NCBI RefSeq assembly: GCF_024181285.1
Contig: NZ_CP051201.1
Coordinates: forward strand, 2,666,001-2,730,000
DNA length: 64,000 bases
Direction: 5' to 3'
Origin: Treponema sp. OMZ 790
GTDB taxonomy: Bacteria > Spirochaetota > Spirochaetia > Treponematales > Treponemataceae
A program made the translations under genes and the position numbers. A model generated the notes under the pieces. That model was given only the letters and a program-made list of their open reading frames with translations. It was not told where the DNA came from and searched no databases. Below, one piece after another: positions 46,120 to 54,037 of this stretch (its first letter is position 1; each line of letters starts with the position of its first letter).

Positions 46120-46638
46120 ATGATATACGAACAAATAGATAGTCCTATCGGAAAGATACTTATCATTGCCGATAACTCCGGTTTAAAAGAATTGAGATTT
46201 GTAAACAAGGATTCTGTCATACAGATTCCTGAATCAACTCAAAAAAATGTCGAACAAGCCGTAAAAATCTGCACTCAAGCTAAAGAAGAATTAAAACAAT
46301 ACTTTGAAGGAAGTTTAAAACAATTTACGGTTCCTCTTGCTCCTGAAGGTACAGACTTCCAAAGGTCTGTCTGGAAAGAGCTTTGTAGAATACCTTACGG
46401 AAAAATTTTATCATATAAGCAGATTGCTCTAAATTTAAATAATCCTAAATCCTACCGTGCAGTAGGAAACGCCAACGGGAAAAATCCTATACCGATTATA
46501 ATTCCATGCCACAGAGTAATCTGCACCAGAGGAAAATTAGGCGGTTTTTCCGCAGGCTTGGATCGTAAAAGATTTCTTTTAAACCTAGAGCAAAAAGAAT
46601 GCCAAATCGAGCTAATTCCTCTTGTGGATAACTTGTGA
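46120..46638 (+). CDS. ogt: methylated-DNA--protein-cysteine methyltransferase
   Basis: A 172-residue DNA repair protein that removes O6-alkyl groups from guanine in a suicide reaction. The active-site motif IIPCHRVI is near residue 138; the helix-turn-helix region RIPYGKILSYKQIA and KSYRAVGNANGKNP precede it in the normal order, and an N-terminal ribonuclease-H-like domain is present. ATG 46120 has GAGG upstream; the ATG at 46084 overlaps the previous frame. Confidence 0.93.
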   Translation: MIYEQIDSPIGKILIIADNSGLKELRFVNKDSVIQIPESTQKNVEQAVKICTQAKEELKQYFEGSLKQFTVPLAPEGTDFQRSVWKELCRIPYGKILSYKQIALNLNNPKSYRAVGNANGKNPIPIIIPCHRVICTRGKLGGFSAGLDRKRFLLNLEQKECQIELIPLVDNL

Positions 46639-46641
46639 TAA
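46623..46641 (-). promoter_or_regulatory. DnaA box pair
   Basis: TGTGGATAA (46623-46631) is the complement of the perfect DnaA box TTATCCACA; a relaxed copy TTGTGATAA follows at 46633-46641. The first overlaps the end of ogt. Confidence 0.7.
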
Positions 46642-46670
46642 ACTTAGGTTAAAATTAAGCATAAAAGCAA

Positions 46671-46686
46671 TGTTTCACGTGAAACA
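46671..46686. promoter_or_regulatory. parS site 2 (ParB centromere)
   Basis: A second perfect TGTTTCACGTGAAACA, 1876 bases from the first, within the 238-base convergent gap between ogt and the DUF721 gene. Confidence 0.92.
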
Positions 46687-46876
46687 TTTTTATTTATAAG
46701 ATAGGCAAAAATAAGCCTAAAATAGCTTTTTTTATGGAGTTTTTAGAAATTTATCGGCTTTTTTCTCCATTTTTCAACAAAAAGATATCGATATAAAAAG
46801 ATTTTATAAAATATTCTAATTTTTGCTTGTGGATAACTTGTTTATTAAATTTGAATAACTGTGAATATGTTGCTCT
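46687..46876. other. AT-rich origin-like intergenic segment
   Basis: This gene-free stretch between convergent genes is AT-rich and holds a second perfect DnaA box (TGTGGATAA, 46828-46836), followed by a weaker TGTGAATAT at 46861. With the boxes at 46623-46641 and parS at 46671 it looks like part of an origin region; it contains no recognisable promoter need. Function inferred. Confidence 0.45.
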
Positions 46877-47365
46877 TTACTTATTCTTTTTTAAGATAGC
46901 TTTTTTTAGGGATTTTAGAGCTTTTGCCAATTCGGGAGGGAGATTTTTATCAGGCTCAGCAGCTGATTTTTGACTATCTTCTTCAATATCCGTTGTCAAG
47001 CCGTTTCTAAGATTTTCAGATACATCAGCTTTTTTCTTTAGATCAAATTCGGTCTCAACAAAAACCGATATATTTTGTATACCCAATGCAGGATAAAATT
47101 TCTTAAAATTATATATTATTTTTTTCTTTCGCATTAAAAGCTGCTGGCTCCAGCCTGTATGTTCGGTTTTTATAATTACCGTATCATTTTTTATATCGTA
47201 AAGCTCGCAATAAGATGCTAATTTTTGGTCACCTATCACTTTTTCCCAACTTTCATAAACGGATAGAGCTTGTTCTCCATCCAGATTTGAAGCAAGTTCA
47301 AGCATTTCATTGAATTTTTGAGAAAAATTATCTACTATTTCTTTTGAGGTTTTAAAAAGCTTCAT
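46877..47365 (-). CDS. DUF721 family protein
   Basis: A 162-residue cytosolic protein with the DUF721 pattern WEKVIGDQKLASYCEL, DTVIIKTEHTGWSQQLLMRKKKII and GIQNISVFVE. DUF721 genes usually follow recF near the origin in many bacteria and in T. pallidum; the role is poorly known (a DciA-like helicase-loading relation has been proposed for the family). Here it follows an MBL-fold gene with only five bases between. Confidence 0.88.
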   Translation of the reverse strand: MKLFKTSKEIVDNFSQKFNEMLELASNLDGEQALSVYESWEKVIGDQKLASYCELYDIKNDTVIIKTEHTGWSQQLLMRKKKIIYNFKKFYPALGIQNISVFVETEFDLKKKADVSENLRNGLTTDIEEDSQKSAAEPDKNLPPELAKALKSLKKAILKKNK

Positions 47366-47370
47366 ATTTT

Positions 47371-48177
47371 TTACTCATACAGATTTTCTACGGCATTTTC
47401 TATAAACTTGAACCCCTTGGCCTTCCAATCGGGAGCCTTATCTATATGTTTAAAAGCCTTTTCAATATCAGTTGTAAAACCGGTATGGCTGCTTATAAGC
47501 ATTTCACATTTTCTTTGAAGGGAGGTTTCTTTTAATTTAAATAGGGAGCGGATATTTTGTGCAGTGTCAATGTTCCATAGGTCATACATACTGTAGCCGC
47601 CTTCATCATTCATTATAAGGCAATCCCCGGAAAAGATGATTTTATTGTTCAAGATATAAGCAATATGACCAAGTGTGTGGCCCGGGGTAAGAACAGCTTC
47701 TATGCAGCACCCATCCAAATTAACGGCTTCTCCGTCTTCAAGACAGGTATAATCTTTAAATATTTTGATAGGAGTTTTAAGGTTAAAAAAAAGCACTTTT
47801 TTGCGGAAATAAATCGACTTAAGGTATTTTTCTTCTTCCTTTCCTAAAAATATTTTTGCATTCGGGAAGATATTATCACATCTCCCGTCAATGCCGCCGG
47901 CATGATCTAAATCTAAATGAGTTAAAAAAAGGTATTTTACATCGTTTTTGTCTATATTAAGCTCTTTTAAACCCTTAATAAGATTTTCACTGTTTTTATA
48001 GCCGGAATCTATGGCTATATAGTAGTTTTGTGCTTTGATTAAAAAGACATTTACGTCCTTATCTCTTATACAAAAAATATCATCCGTGATCTTCCCTGTA
48101 GGTATGGGATTGAGCATATTTTTGCCTTTAGTAATTTTAGGCTTTACCGTAGTTCCGAAAAATTCTATTAAGTTCAT
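47371..48177 (-). CDS. metallo-beta-lactamase-fold hydrolase
   Basis: A 268-residue enzyme. The metal motif is FLTHLDLDHAGGIDG (HxDxDH variant) near 88-93, followed by LTPGHTLGHIAY, FSGDCLIM and ISSHTGF. It resembles the quorum-lactonase/glyoxalase-II-like branch; substrate unknown. AAGGA precedes the ATG. Upstream of and possibly co-transcribed with DUF721. Confidence 0.88.
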   Translation of the reverse strand: MNLIEFFGTTVKPKITKGKNMLNPIPTGKITDDIFCIRDKDVNVFLIKAQNYYIAIDSGYKNSENLIKGLKELNIDKNDVKYLFLTHLDLDHAGGIDGRCDNIFPNAKIFLGKEEEKYLKSIYFRKKVLFFNLKTPIKIFKDYTCLEDGEAVNLDGCCIEAVLTPGHTLGHIAYILNNKIIFSGDCLIMNDEGGYSMYDLWNIDTAQNIRSLFKLKETSLQRKCEMLISSHTGFTTDIEKAFKHIDKAPDWKAKGFKFIENAVENLYE

Positions 48178-48225
48178 GCGTTTTCCTTCAAAGTATTTAT
48201 CATACCTCGTTACACATAATACACC

Positions 48226-48894
48226 CTATTTTTTGTGTTTGTCAAATACCTTTAATTTTTTAATTTCTTTTAAACCTGTAAAATAATTATCTTCAATACG
48301 CACCATTCTTAAAAATTCATCTTTCTTATTTGAATTCACATTTATTCTTGAACTTAGGTAAAATTCGGTCTCCGGTTTTTCTTCTTTTATAAGCACTTCT
48401 TGAGATTCAAGTTTATCATATTCTTTTTTATAATCAAACTTGAGCTTTTGAAAAACCTCATCTGTCAACAAACAAGGACCGCAAATCCTTAGCCTTTCTT
48501 CTACGTTATTTTCTCGGATGTCTAAATAGGCACTTCTTATTAAAAAGGCAAGGCTGTAGTTTTCACTATCAGAAAGACAAAGATCCATACCCTTCCTTGT
48601 TCCGCCCTTTAAGTGATTGTTTTTAGTTTTATGCACATATAGCCTTCCGAAATTGTTCTTTTGTTTTTCGTTGCGATGAACACAATCATCCTCAAAGCAA
48701 GAGTCTTTAAAAAAATAGGCTTCGAGTTCGATAGGATCAATTGTTACAACACCCTTATTTCCTTTTATTTTAAATACATACCCGGATAAAAGAGTGTGCA
48801 TTATATCTTGCAATATAGGAATTATTTTTTCCTCGGATGTTTGTTTTAATAGAGCATCGATTTTTGTTTTTAGGTCTGAAAAGGTTATTTCCAT
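48226..48894 (-). CDS. hypothetical protein, co-transcribed with Fic
   Basis: A 222-residue soluble protein. It has Cys-rich positions (SCFEDDCVH, ICGPCLL) and a segment GRLYVHKTKNN ... KGMDLCLSD ... IRSAYLDIRENN reminiscent of, but not clearly, a DNA glycosylase-type beta-barrel. The gene overlaps the end of the Fic gene by 10 bases, so the pair is translationally coupled and may form a functional unit. No family assigned. Confidence 0.65.
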   Translation of the reverse strand: MEITFSDLKTKIDALLKQTSEEKIIPILQDIMHTLLSGYVFKIKGNKGVVTIDPIELEAYFFKDSCFEDDCVHRNEKQKNNFGRLYVHKTKNNHLKGGTRKGMDLCLSDSENYSLAFLIRSAYLDIRENNVEERLRICGPCLLTDEVFQKLKFDYKKEYDKLESQEVLIKEEKPETEFYLSSRINVNSNKKDEFLRMVRIEDNYFTGLKEIKKLKVFDKHKK

Positions 48895-49658
48895 ATTATA
48901 TTATTTTTTAATGTGTCTAAATATATTTCAAGACTTTCTTTTAAAGAAGCAATGAGGAGTTTTTTAAAAGGAATCTCATTATTGTTTTGCTGCCAATTTT
49001 CGATTGCATTTAAATATTCGTTTCGCAGGCTGACCTTTATGACTGCAGGCGGAAAACCGTACCGGATGAGGATGAGGTTCATAATTAAGCGGGCTGTTCT
49101 GCCGTTTCCATCGATAAAAGGATGAATACTAACCAATTTTGTATGTGCTTCGGCAGCGATAAGTACAGGATGTTCTTCTTTTTTGGAAAAAAGCCAATTA
49201 AAATAGTTATCCATTTCATCAAGAATTTTAAGCGGATCACAGAATTTATGAATTGCGCCGTTCTTCAATCTAACATAAACGGGAACTTTTCTAAAAATGC
49301 CGGCATTTTCGGTGTCGATGCCTTTTAGTATGAGATGATGAATATTTAAAATATCATTGCGGGTAAAATCGCTTAAGTTCTTCTTTGAAAGTTTTTCTAT
49401 ATAATCTATGGCTTCTTTATGATTAACGATTTCTAAGTGTTCCCGAGCGGATTTGCCTCCGATAGTTATACCGTCCAAGAGCACAATACGCGTTTCTTGA
49501 AGATTGTATGTATTTCCTTCTATCGCTGTAGAGTTATAGGTAAAATCGACATCAAACAGTCTTTTAAGGTTTTCAAGCTGTTTAACCGAAAGAGGCCGTA
49601 ATAAATCCAATTCTGCCTTGAGTTTGTCGATTTCAAGCAGTTCCGATTTTAAGTCCAT
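48885..49658 (-). CDS. Fic family protein (class II)
   Basis: A 257-residue Fic-domain protein. The catalytic motif HPFIDGNGRTAR is near residue 178; an N-terminal inhibitory motif of the (S/T)xxxE(G/N) type is seen as STAIEGN near 43, so the enzyme should be auto-inhibited. Fic enzymes transfer AMP (or other phosphate groups) to Ser/Thr/Tyr of targets. The start has no good ribosome site but GGTTATAAT lies directly upstream, hinting at a leaderless mRNA. First of the accessory genes between DUF721 and recF. Confidence 0.9.
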   Translation of the reverse strand: MDLKSELLEIDKLKAELDLLRPLSVKQLENLKRLFDVDFTYNSTAIEGNTYNLQETRIVLLDGITIGGKSAREHLEIVNHKEAIDYIEKLSKKNLSDFTRNDILNIHHLILKGIDTENAGIFRKVPVYVRLKNGAIHKFCDPLKILDEMDNYFNWLFSKKEEHPVLIAAEAHTKLVSIHPFIDGNGRTARLIMNLILIRYGFPPAVIKVSLRNEYLNAIENWQQNNNEIPFKKLLIASLKESLEIYLDTLKNNIIWK

Positions 49659-49760
49659 AGCCTATTATAACCTGAAAAATTATTTAAGAAAAGACGGGGA
49701 GGATTGCTTTTCTGATTGTATCAATCACCATGAAAATTGAAACTAATCTATAATCACTAA

Positions 49761-50015
49761 TCATTGAAATAATCTTTTCAAAGCCTCATTGGGTTCCGGC
49801 GGATTATCTAAAGCAGCAATCATTAAATCTCGATCCCGATTAGAAAGTATAAGAGTTTCATTTTCTGTTAAATCTCTCTGTGCTTGTTTTAATGCAGTCG
49901 AAAGAATATATGAAGATAGAGAAATATGCTTAAGCTCAGAAGCTCTCTCAAGTATAGATTTTTGGTGGCTGCTGGCTCTCAAATCAATTCTAACATTTTT
50001 TAATGTAATTGCCAT
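49761..50015 (-). CDS. DUF1778 (TacA-like) antitoxin, orphan
   Basis: An 84-residue ribbon-helix-helix protein with [20 protein letters not shown] and [12 protein letters not shown], typical of DUF1778 antitoxins that neutralise GNAT acetyltransferase toxins (TacT). ATG 50015 has GGAGG upstream; the ATG at 50066 is unlikely. No GNAT gene follows: only about 100 bases separate it from Fic. Inverted half-sites ATATCATA and TATGATAT (50038-50076) upstream may be its operator. Confidence 0.82.
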   Translation of the reverse strand: MAITLKNVRIDLRASSHQKSILERASELKHISLSSYILSTALKQAQRDLTENETLILSNRDRDLMIAALDNPPEPNEALKRLFQ

Positions 50016-50037
50016 TTTCGTTACCTCCATATTAAAT

Positions 50038-50076
50038 ATATCATAATACCTGTAATTTGTACACACAATATGATAT
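50038..50076 (-). promoter_or_regulatory. putative operator of DUF1778 gene
   Basis: ATATCATA (50038-50045) and TATGATAT (50069-50076) are perfect inverted half-sites 23 bases apart immediately upstream of the antitoxin start. Operator function is inference. Confidence 0.4.
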
Positions 50077-50078
50077 AA

Positions 50079-50312
50079 AATCAGGGCAAACGCATCATAG
50101 TTTTATCTTCGCAAAAAACATAGGCTGTTCAACCCGCCCTTCGCCGCTGTGCGGCTGCAAGAGGGGTATTCACAGCCTATTTTTTTGCTATTTTATTTAC
50201 CCTCATGATGCATTTGCCCTTTTTTGAAAAATATGCGAAATTTTGTTCAAAATTTTGCACAGTAAGGAAGGCAACCGCTTCAGAAACATTCCGGTGCGGT
50301 TGCCCTGATTTA
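50079..50312. mobile_element. short element with terminal inverted repeats (MITE-like)
   Basis: The ends AATCAGGGCAAACGC (50079-50093) and GCGGTTGCCCTGATT (about 50297-50311) are inverted repeats with one mismatch. Inside, about 48-base arms (50081-50128 and 50171-50220) form an imperfect inverted repeat around a GC-rich centre with CCGCTGTGCGG, and a second hairpin GGCAACCGC/GCGGTTGCC closes the right end. No coding capacity. It fills the 340-base gap between the DUF1778 gene and vapC. MITE-like identity is inference; a structured RNA is an alternative. Confidence 0.5.
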
Positions 50313-50409
50313 TGAAGTTAATATTTTCGGTCTTTACTAAAATTGTATATCCAACTTCTTTTTCTTTTTTGTGCAGTCTTTAAGATACAAATTGATTAAA
50401 TTTTGATAG

Positions 50410-50820
50410 TTATACCAAATCTTCTATAGCCCAATCCTCAATTAATAAACCTTCGACTCTTGAAAACTCCCCGACATTGTGTGTTACCAGTGTTCCGTTG
50501 TTTGCTAAAACTGTCGCTGCAATCATCATATCATTGGGACCGATTATCACACCATTTGAAGATAAAATTTTTCTTAATTTTCCGTATTCTACAGATGATT
50601 TTTTATCAAAAACTGCTGTCGGATATAAATCCAAAAACGGTTTATAAACTGAAATTGTTTTTTCATAATCACTGGAATTTCTTGCTCCATATTCAAGCTC
50701 GGCAAGCACAACAGACGGAATGACTATATCTCTTTCATGTTCTTCCAGTTTTTCTCCAATCTTGCGAAATTTTCCCTTTATAAAATATATTACAATGTTT
50801 GAATCTAAAAAATACTTCAC
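50410..50820 (-). CDS. VapC-like PIN-domain toxin
   Basis: A 136-residue PIN-domain RNase. Acidic residues: FLDSNIVIY (Asp near 6), LAELEYGA (Glu near 42), GPNDMMIAA (Asp near 99) and the end THNVGEFSRVEGL. VapC toxins cut tRNA or rRNA. ATG overlaps the antitoxin stop (ATGA). Its partner is of the RelB/DinJ type rather than VapB. Confidence 0.9.
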   Translation of the reverse strand: MKYFLDSNIVIYFIKGKFRKIGEKLEEHERDIVIPSVVLAELEYGARNSSDYEKTISVYKPFLDLYPTAVFDKKSSVEYGKLRKILSSNGVIIGPNDMMIAATVLANNGTLVTHNVGEFSRVEGLLIEDWAIEDLV

Positions 50821-51086
50821 ATTGCCTCCAGCTTTGTATCAGCAGAAAAATCAGGTTCAGCGGATATATTCATTTCGATATCTTTGCCGCTTCCAAAATA
50901 TTGCCAGATATTTTTTTTATTTGAGTCATCTCTAAGGTCGAAAGGAAGACCATTAACTGCAACCGTTTTTTTCATAAAAATCCTGATAGCTGTAGGTAAA
51001 TCCAGTCCGTAATGATTATAGATATTAGTAACTTCATCTTTTAGAGCTTCATCAACTCTGACTTGAACAAGTGCTGTATTTATCAT
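50817..51086 (-). CDS. RelB/DinJ-family antitoxin
   Basis: An 89-residue antitoxin. MINTALVQVRVDEALKDEV and YGLDLPTAIRIFMKKTV are the ribbon-helix-helix signature of RelB/DinJ. ATG 51086 has AGGAGG upstream; an ATG at 51119 is less likely. Overlaps the PIN toxin gene by four bases, so they are one toxin-antitoxin operon. Confidence 0.88.
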   Translation of the reverse strand: MINTALVQVRVDEALKDEVTNIYNHYGLDLPTAIRIFMKKTVAVNGLPFDLRDDSNKKNIWQYFGSGKDIEMNISAEPDFSADTKLEAM

Positions 51087-51188
51087 TATTGCCTCCTTTT
51101 TTAAGTATTTACTATACATACATTTGTATTAATATTATATATTTAAATAACCTGTTTGTCAATTTATAGTAAGTTATAAAGATTTTTT

Positions 51189-51350
51189 TCACTGCCCTGC
51201 AATACGATTTTGTTCCATAACTTTTTTATAATCAAACTTATGTTCACATGCATAGCTGATAAATTCTTTTTCTTCTTCCGTTACCCTAATCTGAAATTTT
51301 AAGGGCGAGCCTAGTTTTTGTTTTCTACCGGCTCCGGCCTTTTGCCTCCA
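51189..51350 (-). pseudogene. remnant of a small protein gene
   Basis: A stop-bounded minus-strand frame ends KFQIRVTEEEKEFISYACEH and then KFDYKKVMEQNRIAGQ at TGA 51191-51189. It looks protein-like (RVTEEEKEFI resembles plasmid mobilisation or RHH-type proteins) but has no start codon with a ribosome site and overlaps the next gene's end out of frame. Either a decayed gene or an overlapping small gene with a non-ATG start. Confidence 0.35.
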
Positions 51351-51493
51351 TGCCCAAAATGAAATTCATAATAATTATCACCTGACAATTCTTTATATTC
51401 CGCCTCAGAAATTATCTTTTCATCAAATTCTACCTGTGATCTTAACTTTTTAACGACAAATCCTTCCGTATCTTTTACAAAAACATAATCCAT
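51311..51493 (-). CDS. small hypothetical protein
   Basis: A 60-residue acidic/basic mixed protein (MDYVFVKDTEGFVVKKL ... FHFGHGGKRPEP). AAGGAG precedes the ATG, which supports it. It sits just downstream of the polymorphic-toxin operon on the same strand. No family recognised. Confidence 0.55.
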   Translation of the reverse strand: MDYVFVKDTEGFVVKKLRSQVEFDEKIISEAEYKELSGDNYYEFHFGHGGKRPEPVENKN

Positions 51494-51513
51494 AACTATT
51501 CTCCTTTTTTAAT

Positions 51514-52155
51514 CTAATCCGATATATTTAAATTTAAATAGCTTTTCATTTTATTTATAATATCCAAATCTTTTATACGTTTAACAATCTTTTTCATCTT
51601 ATGTTTATATTTATGTTCAATATAATATTCTATATCACCTTTAGATTTTTCTTGTATATCTTCAAAAAGTAATAATGAAAATTCTTTTATTATTTCTGAA
51701 ATATCTTCATCAAAACAAAATTCAGCCATATCCAATTTATATTTATTTCGTTCGAAAAATTCCATATTTAATGCATTTTTTCTTTGGTTTATTTTAATAT
51801 TTCTAGATAATTCATTAATATTAATGTCATTAATATCCAATATTTTATTTTGAATATTAAGTGGTTCATTCAATATAAAATATCTTAATTGACTATAAAA
51901 ATCAACATCACTATTTTTCTCATGAAATATCAATACTTTCTCGGTAAGGCCGTAATATTTAGAAAATAAATAATAAATTTCATATCTTTTTTCAAATAAA
52001 ATAATTTTATATTCTTTATCTGTTTGTCTTTTTTCTAACTTATATTGCTTATAAGCTATATAGGCTGTAAGAACCATTGTACCAATAGCACCTATCATTG
52101 ATCCTGTTGCAGCCCAATCAATTTCTGAATACGGTAAAAAAGTAATAAATTTCAT
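51514..52155 (-). CDS. single-pass membrane hypothetical protein
   Basis: A 213-residue protein with one N-terminal transmembrane helix (about 14-34, IGAIGTMVLTAYIAY) and a long cytosolic, charged, helical tail. The coding DNA is very AT-rich. It is the last gene behind the toxin and ankyrin genes, so an accessory or second immunity role is conceivable, but no family is recognised. AGGAT precedes the ATG. Confidence 0.65.
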   Translation of the reverse strand: MKFITFLPYSEIDWAATGSMIGAIGTMVLTAYIAYKQYKLEKRQTDKEYKIILFEKRYEIYYLFSKYYGLTEKVLIFHEKNSDVDFYSQLRYFILNEPLNIQNKILDINDININELSRNIKINQRKNALNMEFFERNKYKLDMAEFCFDEDISEIIKEFSLLLFEDIQEKSKGDIEYYIEHKYKHKMKKIVKRIKDLDIINKMKSYLNLNISD

Positions 52156-52205
52156 AATATCCTGCTAATATAATATTTAATTTATTTTTAATATCTAACC
52201 TACCT

Positions 52206-52577
52206 TTATCTCCAATTATTCATAAAATCTTTCACTTTTTCGTTTGCCATAGAATTTGCCAGTGATAAAGGAGAAATACCTGTATTGTTAGAAATATTTA
52301 TATCTGCCCCTTTTTTTAATAGTTTCTCAACAATATCTGTTTTATTTTTAGATTTGAAAACAGCATAAAAAAGAGCTGTATTTCCAATATTATTAACTTT
52401 ATTAATGTCAATATCTTTATCTAAAAGAAAATCTATCATCTCTTTTTTTTCATTTTGGATACAATACATCAATGGCGTAAATCCGTTTTTATCGATAACA
52501 TCAGCACCTTTCTGATTGATTAATTCAGCAAACCATTCAAAATCATCTTCAATTATTGCGTTAATAATTTTATCCAT
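52206..52577 (-). CDS. ankyrin-repeat protein, likely immunity protein
   Basis: A 123-residue protein of three to four ankyrin repeats (KNGFTPLMYCIQNEKKEM, NNIGNTALFYAV, NTGISPLSLANSM). It starts inside the last codons of the GH-E toxin gene (25-base overlap) behind GGAG. Ankyrin proteins are a known immunity type for HNH/GH-E nuclease toxins, so neutralising the neighbour is the likely job. Confidence 0.85.
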   Translation of the reverse strand: MDKIINAIIEDDFEWFAELINQKGADVIDKNGFTPLMYCIQNEKKEMIDFLLDKDIDINKVNNIGNTALFYAVFKSKNKTDIVEKLLKKGADINISNNTGISPLSLANSMANEKVKDFMNNWR

Positions 52578-54037
52578 AATTCTTCTCCAATATCTTTTTC
52601 TACTCCTTTAAAACTATCTATCGTAATATTTATAGCTTCACGTGAATGTCCTCTATTTCCACTCACACTTTCAAGCTGATAAATCGACACTTCTTTCATT
52701 TTTTCTCTAAAAAACTCCTCAGTTTTTCCATTTGCAAATGCTCTTTGAAGTTCATTTGTATATTCATGTCCATTTATATGTCCCATTTCAGGTGTACCTA
52801 TAATTTCAGAACCATCAACTGCATCAAGAAAATTCCCTGTTTTTGGATTATATTGACCATTCATAATAGCAAGATTTTTTACTTCTTCTATTGTTTTATA
52901 ACCTGGTTGTGCACGATGTTGCCCCTTTATTATTGCGGCACTTGATGGATCACAGTATGAAACTAATTGGCCATCCTTTCCTAGATATCCTACTATTCTT
53001 CCATTTTGATTATATAAAACAAAATTATCTTTATATTTTGCAATTTTAGCAACTTCATTTCCATATTTGTCAATAACAGAAGTAGAATTTTTCGCTATGT
53101 AATATATATCATCAGCATTATCAAGTCCAGCAAAACGGATGGTTTTTCCGATAGCTTTTCCATTTTTATCAAAAACAAAACTTGCTTTTGTACCTACTTT
53201 TGTATAAATATTTTTTTCAATAGCAATTGCTCCAGAAAAATTTTTTATGGATGTAAATGTACCTTGAGCAAATCCTGTAATTGCACCTATTAAATAACCA
53301 TCTGCAGCTCCATTTATTGTTACATACATTAACTCATCGTTTCTATTTCCTTGGATATATGCAATACTTGCAGATGTTATTCCTCCAATAGTACCTCCAC
53401 TCAAAGCAGCTATTGTTGTGGATTTTGCTATTACCAACATAGCAGTTGAAACAACTTGACCACCAGGTACTACCCATGAAACAATCCAAACAGTAGCAAC
53501 TATAGATGTTCCAATGCCGAATTTTTTTACTGCACCATCATAACAAAATTCTATTTGTTTTTCTCTTTCAGCACGATTTTTGCTATATTTAAAAAAATTC
53601 TCATTTTGTCCTGACCACTGCCAATCAGAAAAGTATTGAAAAAATTTTTCTCTATTTTTAGGATCGATACTAGTAACTATTTCTAAAAATTTTCCATACT
53701 CACTCATATAAGAATCAACCATTGAATTTTGAATAATTGAATCTTCAATATTTTCATATGGATCAATATTATTTTTTTTTACAACTATATTATATGTACC
53801 TATTGATATATTATCTTCATTTATCAAATTTGAAGAGGAATTTAAAAATGAACTTTTTTTGTTCAAAAAATTACTCTCATCTGAAATTAATTTGTTTTCA
53901 GTATTAATAAAAGAATTATCAGAATTTATTATATTACTTTCAGATGAAAAAAAATCACTATCTTCATCAATAAAAGATTCAGTATATGATAAAACAGATA
54001 AACACAAAAAAACTAGACAAATAAATCTAAATTTCAT
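52553..54037 (-). CDS. exported polymorphic toxin with GH-E nuclease tip
   Basis: A 494-residue protein. A signal peptide (FICLVFLCLSVLSYTES) is followed by a Ser/Asn/Phe-rich repeat region to about residue 75 (units like SNFLNKKS, SSFLNSSS, SNLINEDN). A glycine/alanine-rich hydrophobic section with several possible membrane segments spans about 165-260. The C-terminus has PEMGHINGHEYTNEL, EEFFREKMKE, YQLESVSGNRGHSREAI: the Gly-His and Glu pattern of GH-E-superfamily nucleases. An ankyrin immunity candidate follows with overlap, and a secreted protein precedes with ATGA overlap. AT-rich relative to neighbours, suggesting transfer. Nuclease role is family-based inference. Confidence 0.8.
   Translation of the reverse strand: MKFRFICLVFLCLSVLSYTESFIDEDSDFFSSESNIINSDNSFINTENKLISDESNFLNKKSSFLNSSSNLINEDNISIGTYNIVVKKNNIDPYENIEDSIIQNSMVDSYMSEYGKFLEIVTSIDPKNREKFFQYFSDWQWSGQNENFFKYSKNRAEREKQIEFCYDGAVKKFGIGTSIVATVWIVSWVVPGGQVVSTAMLVIAKSTTIAALSGGTIGGITSASIAYIQGNRNDELMYVTINGAADGYLIGAITGFAQGTFTSIKNFSGAIAIEKNIYTKVGTKASFVFDKNGKAIGKTIRFAGLDNADDIYYIAKNSTSVIDKYGNEVAKIAKYKDNFVLYNQNGRIVGYLGKDGQLVSYCDPSSAAIIKGQHRAQPGYKTIEEVKNLAIMNGQYNPKTGNFLDAVDGSEIIGTPEMGHINGHEYTNELQRAFANGKTEEFFREKMKEVSIYQLESVSGNRGHSREAINITIDSFKGVEKDIGEELWIKLLTQ

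Noticed and set aside
52628..52645. parS-like sequence AGCTTCACGTGAATGT
   Set aside because: Only the central TTCACGTGAA matches; both outer triplets differ and it lies in the toxin coding region.
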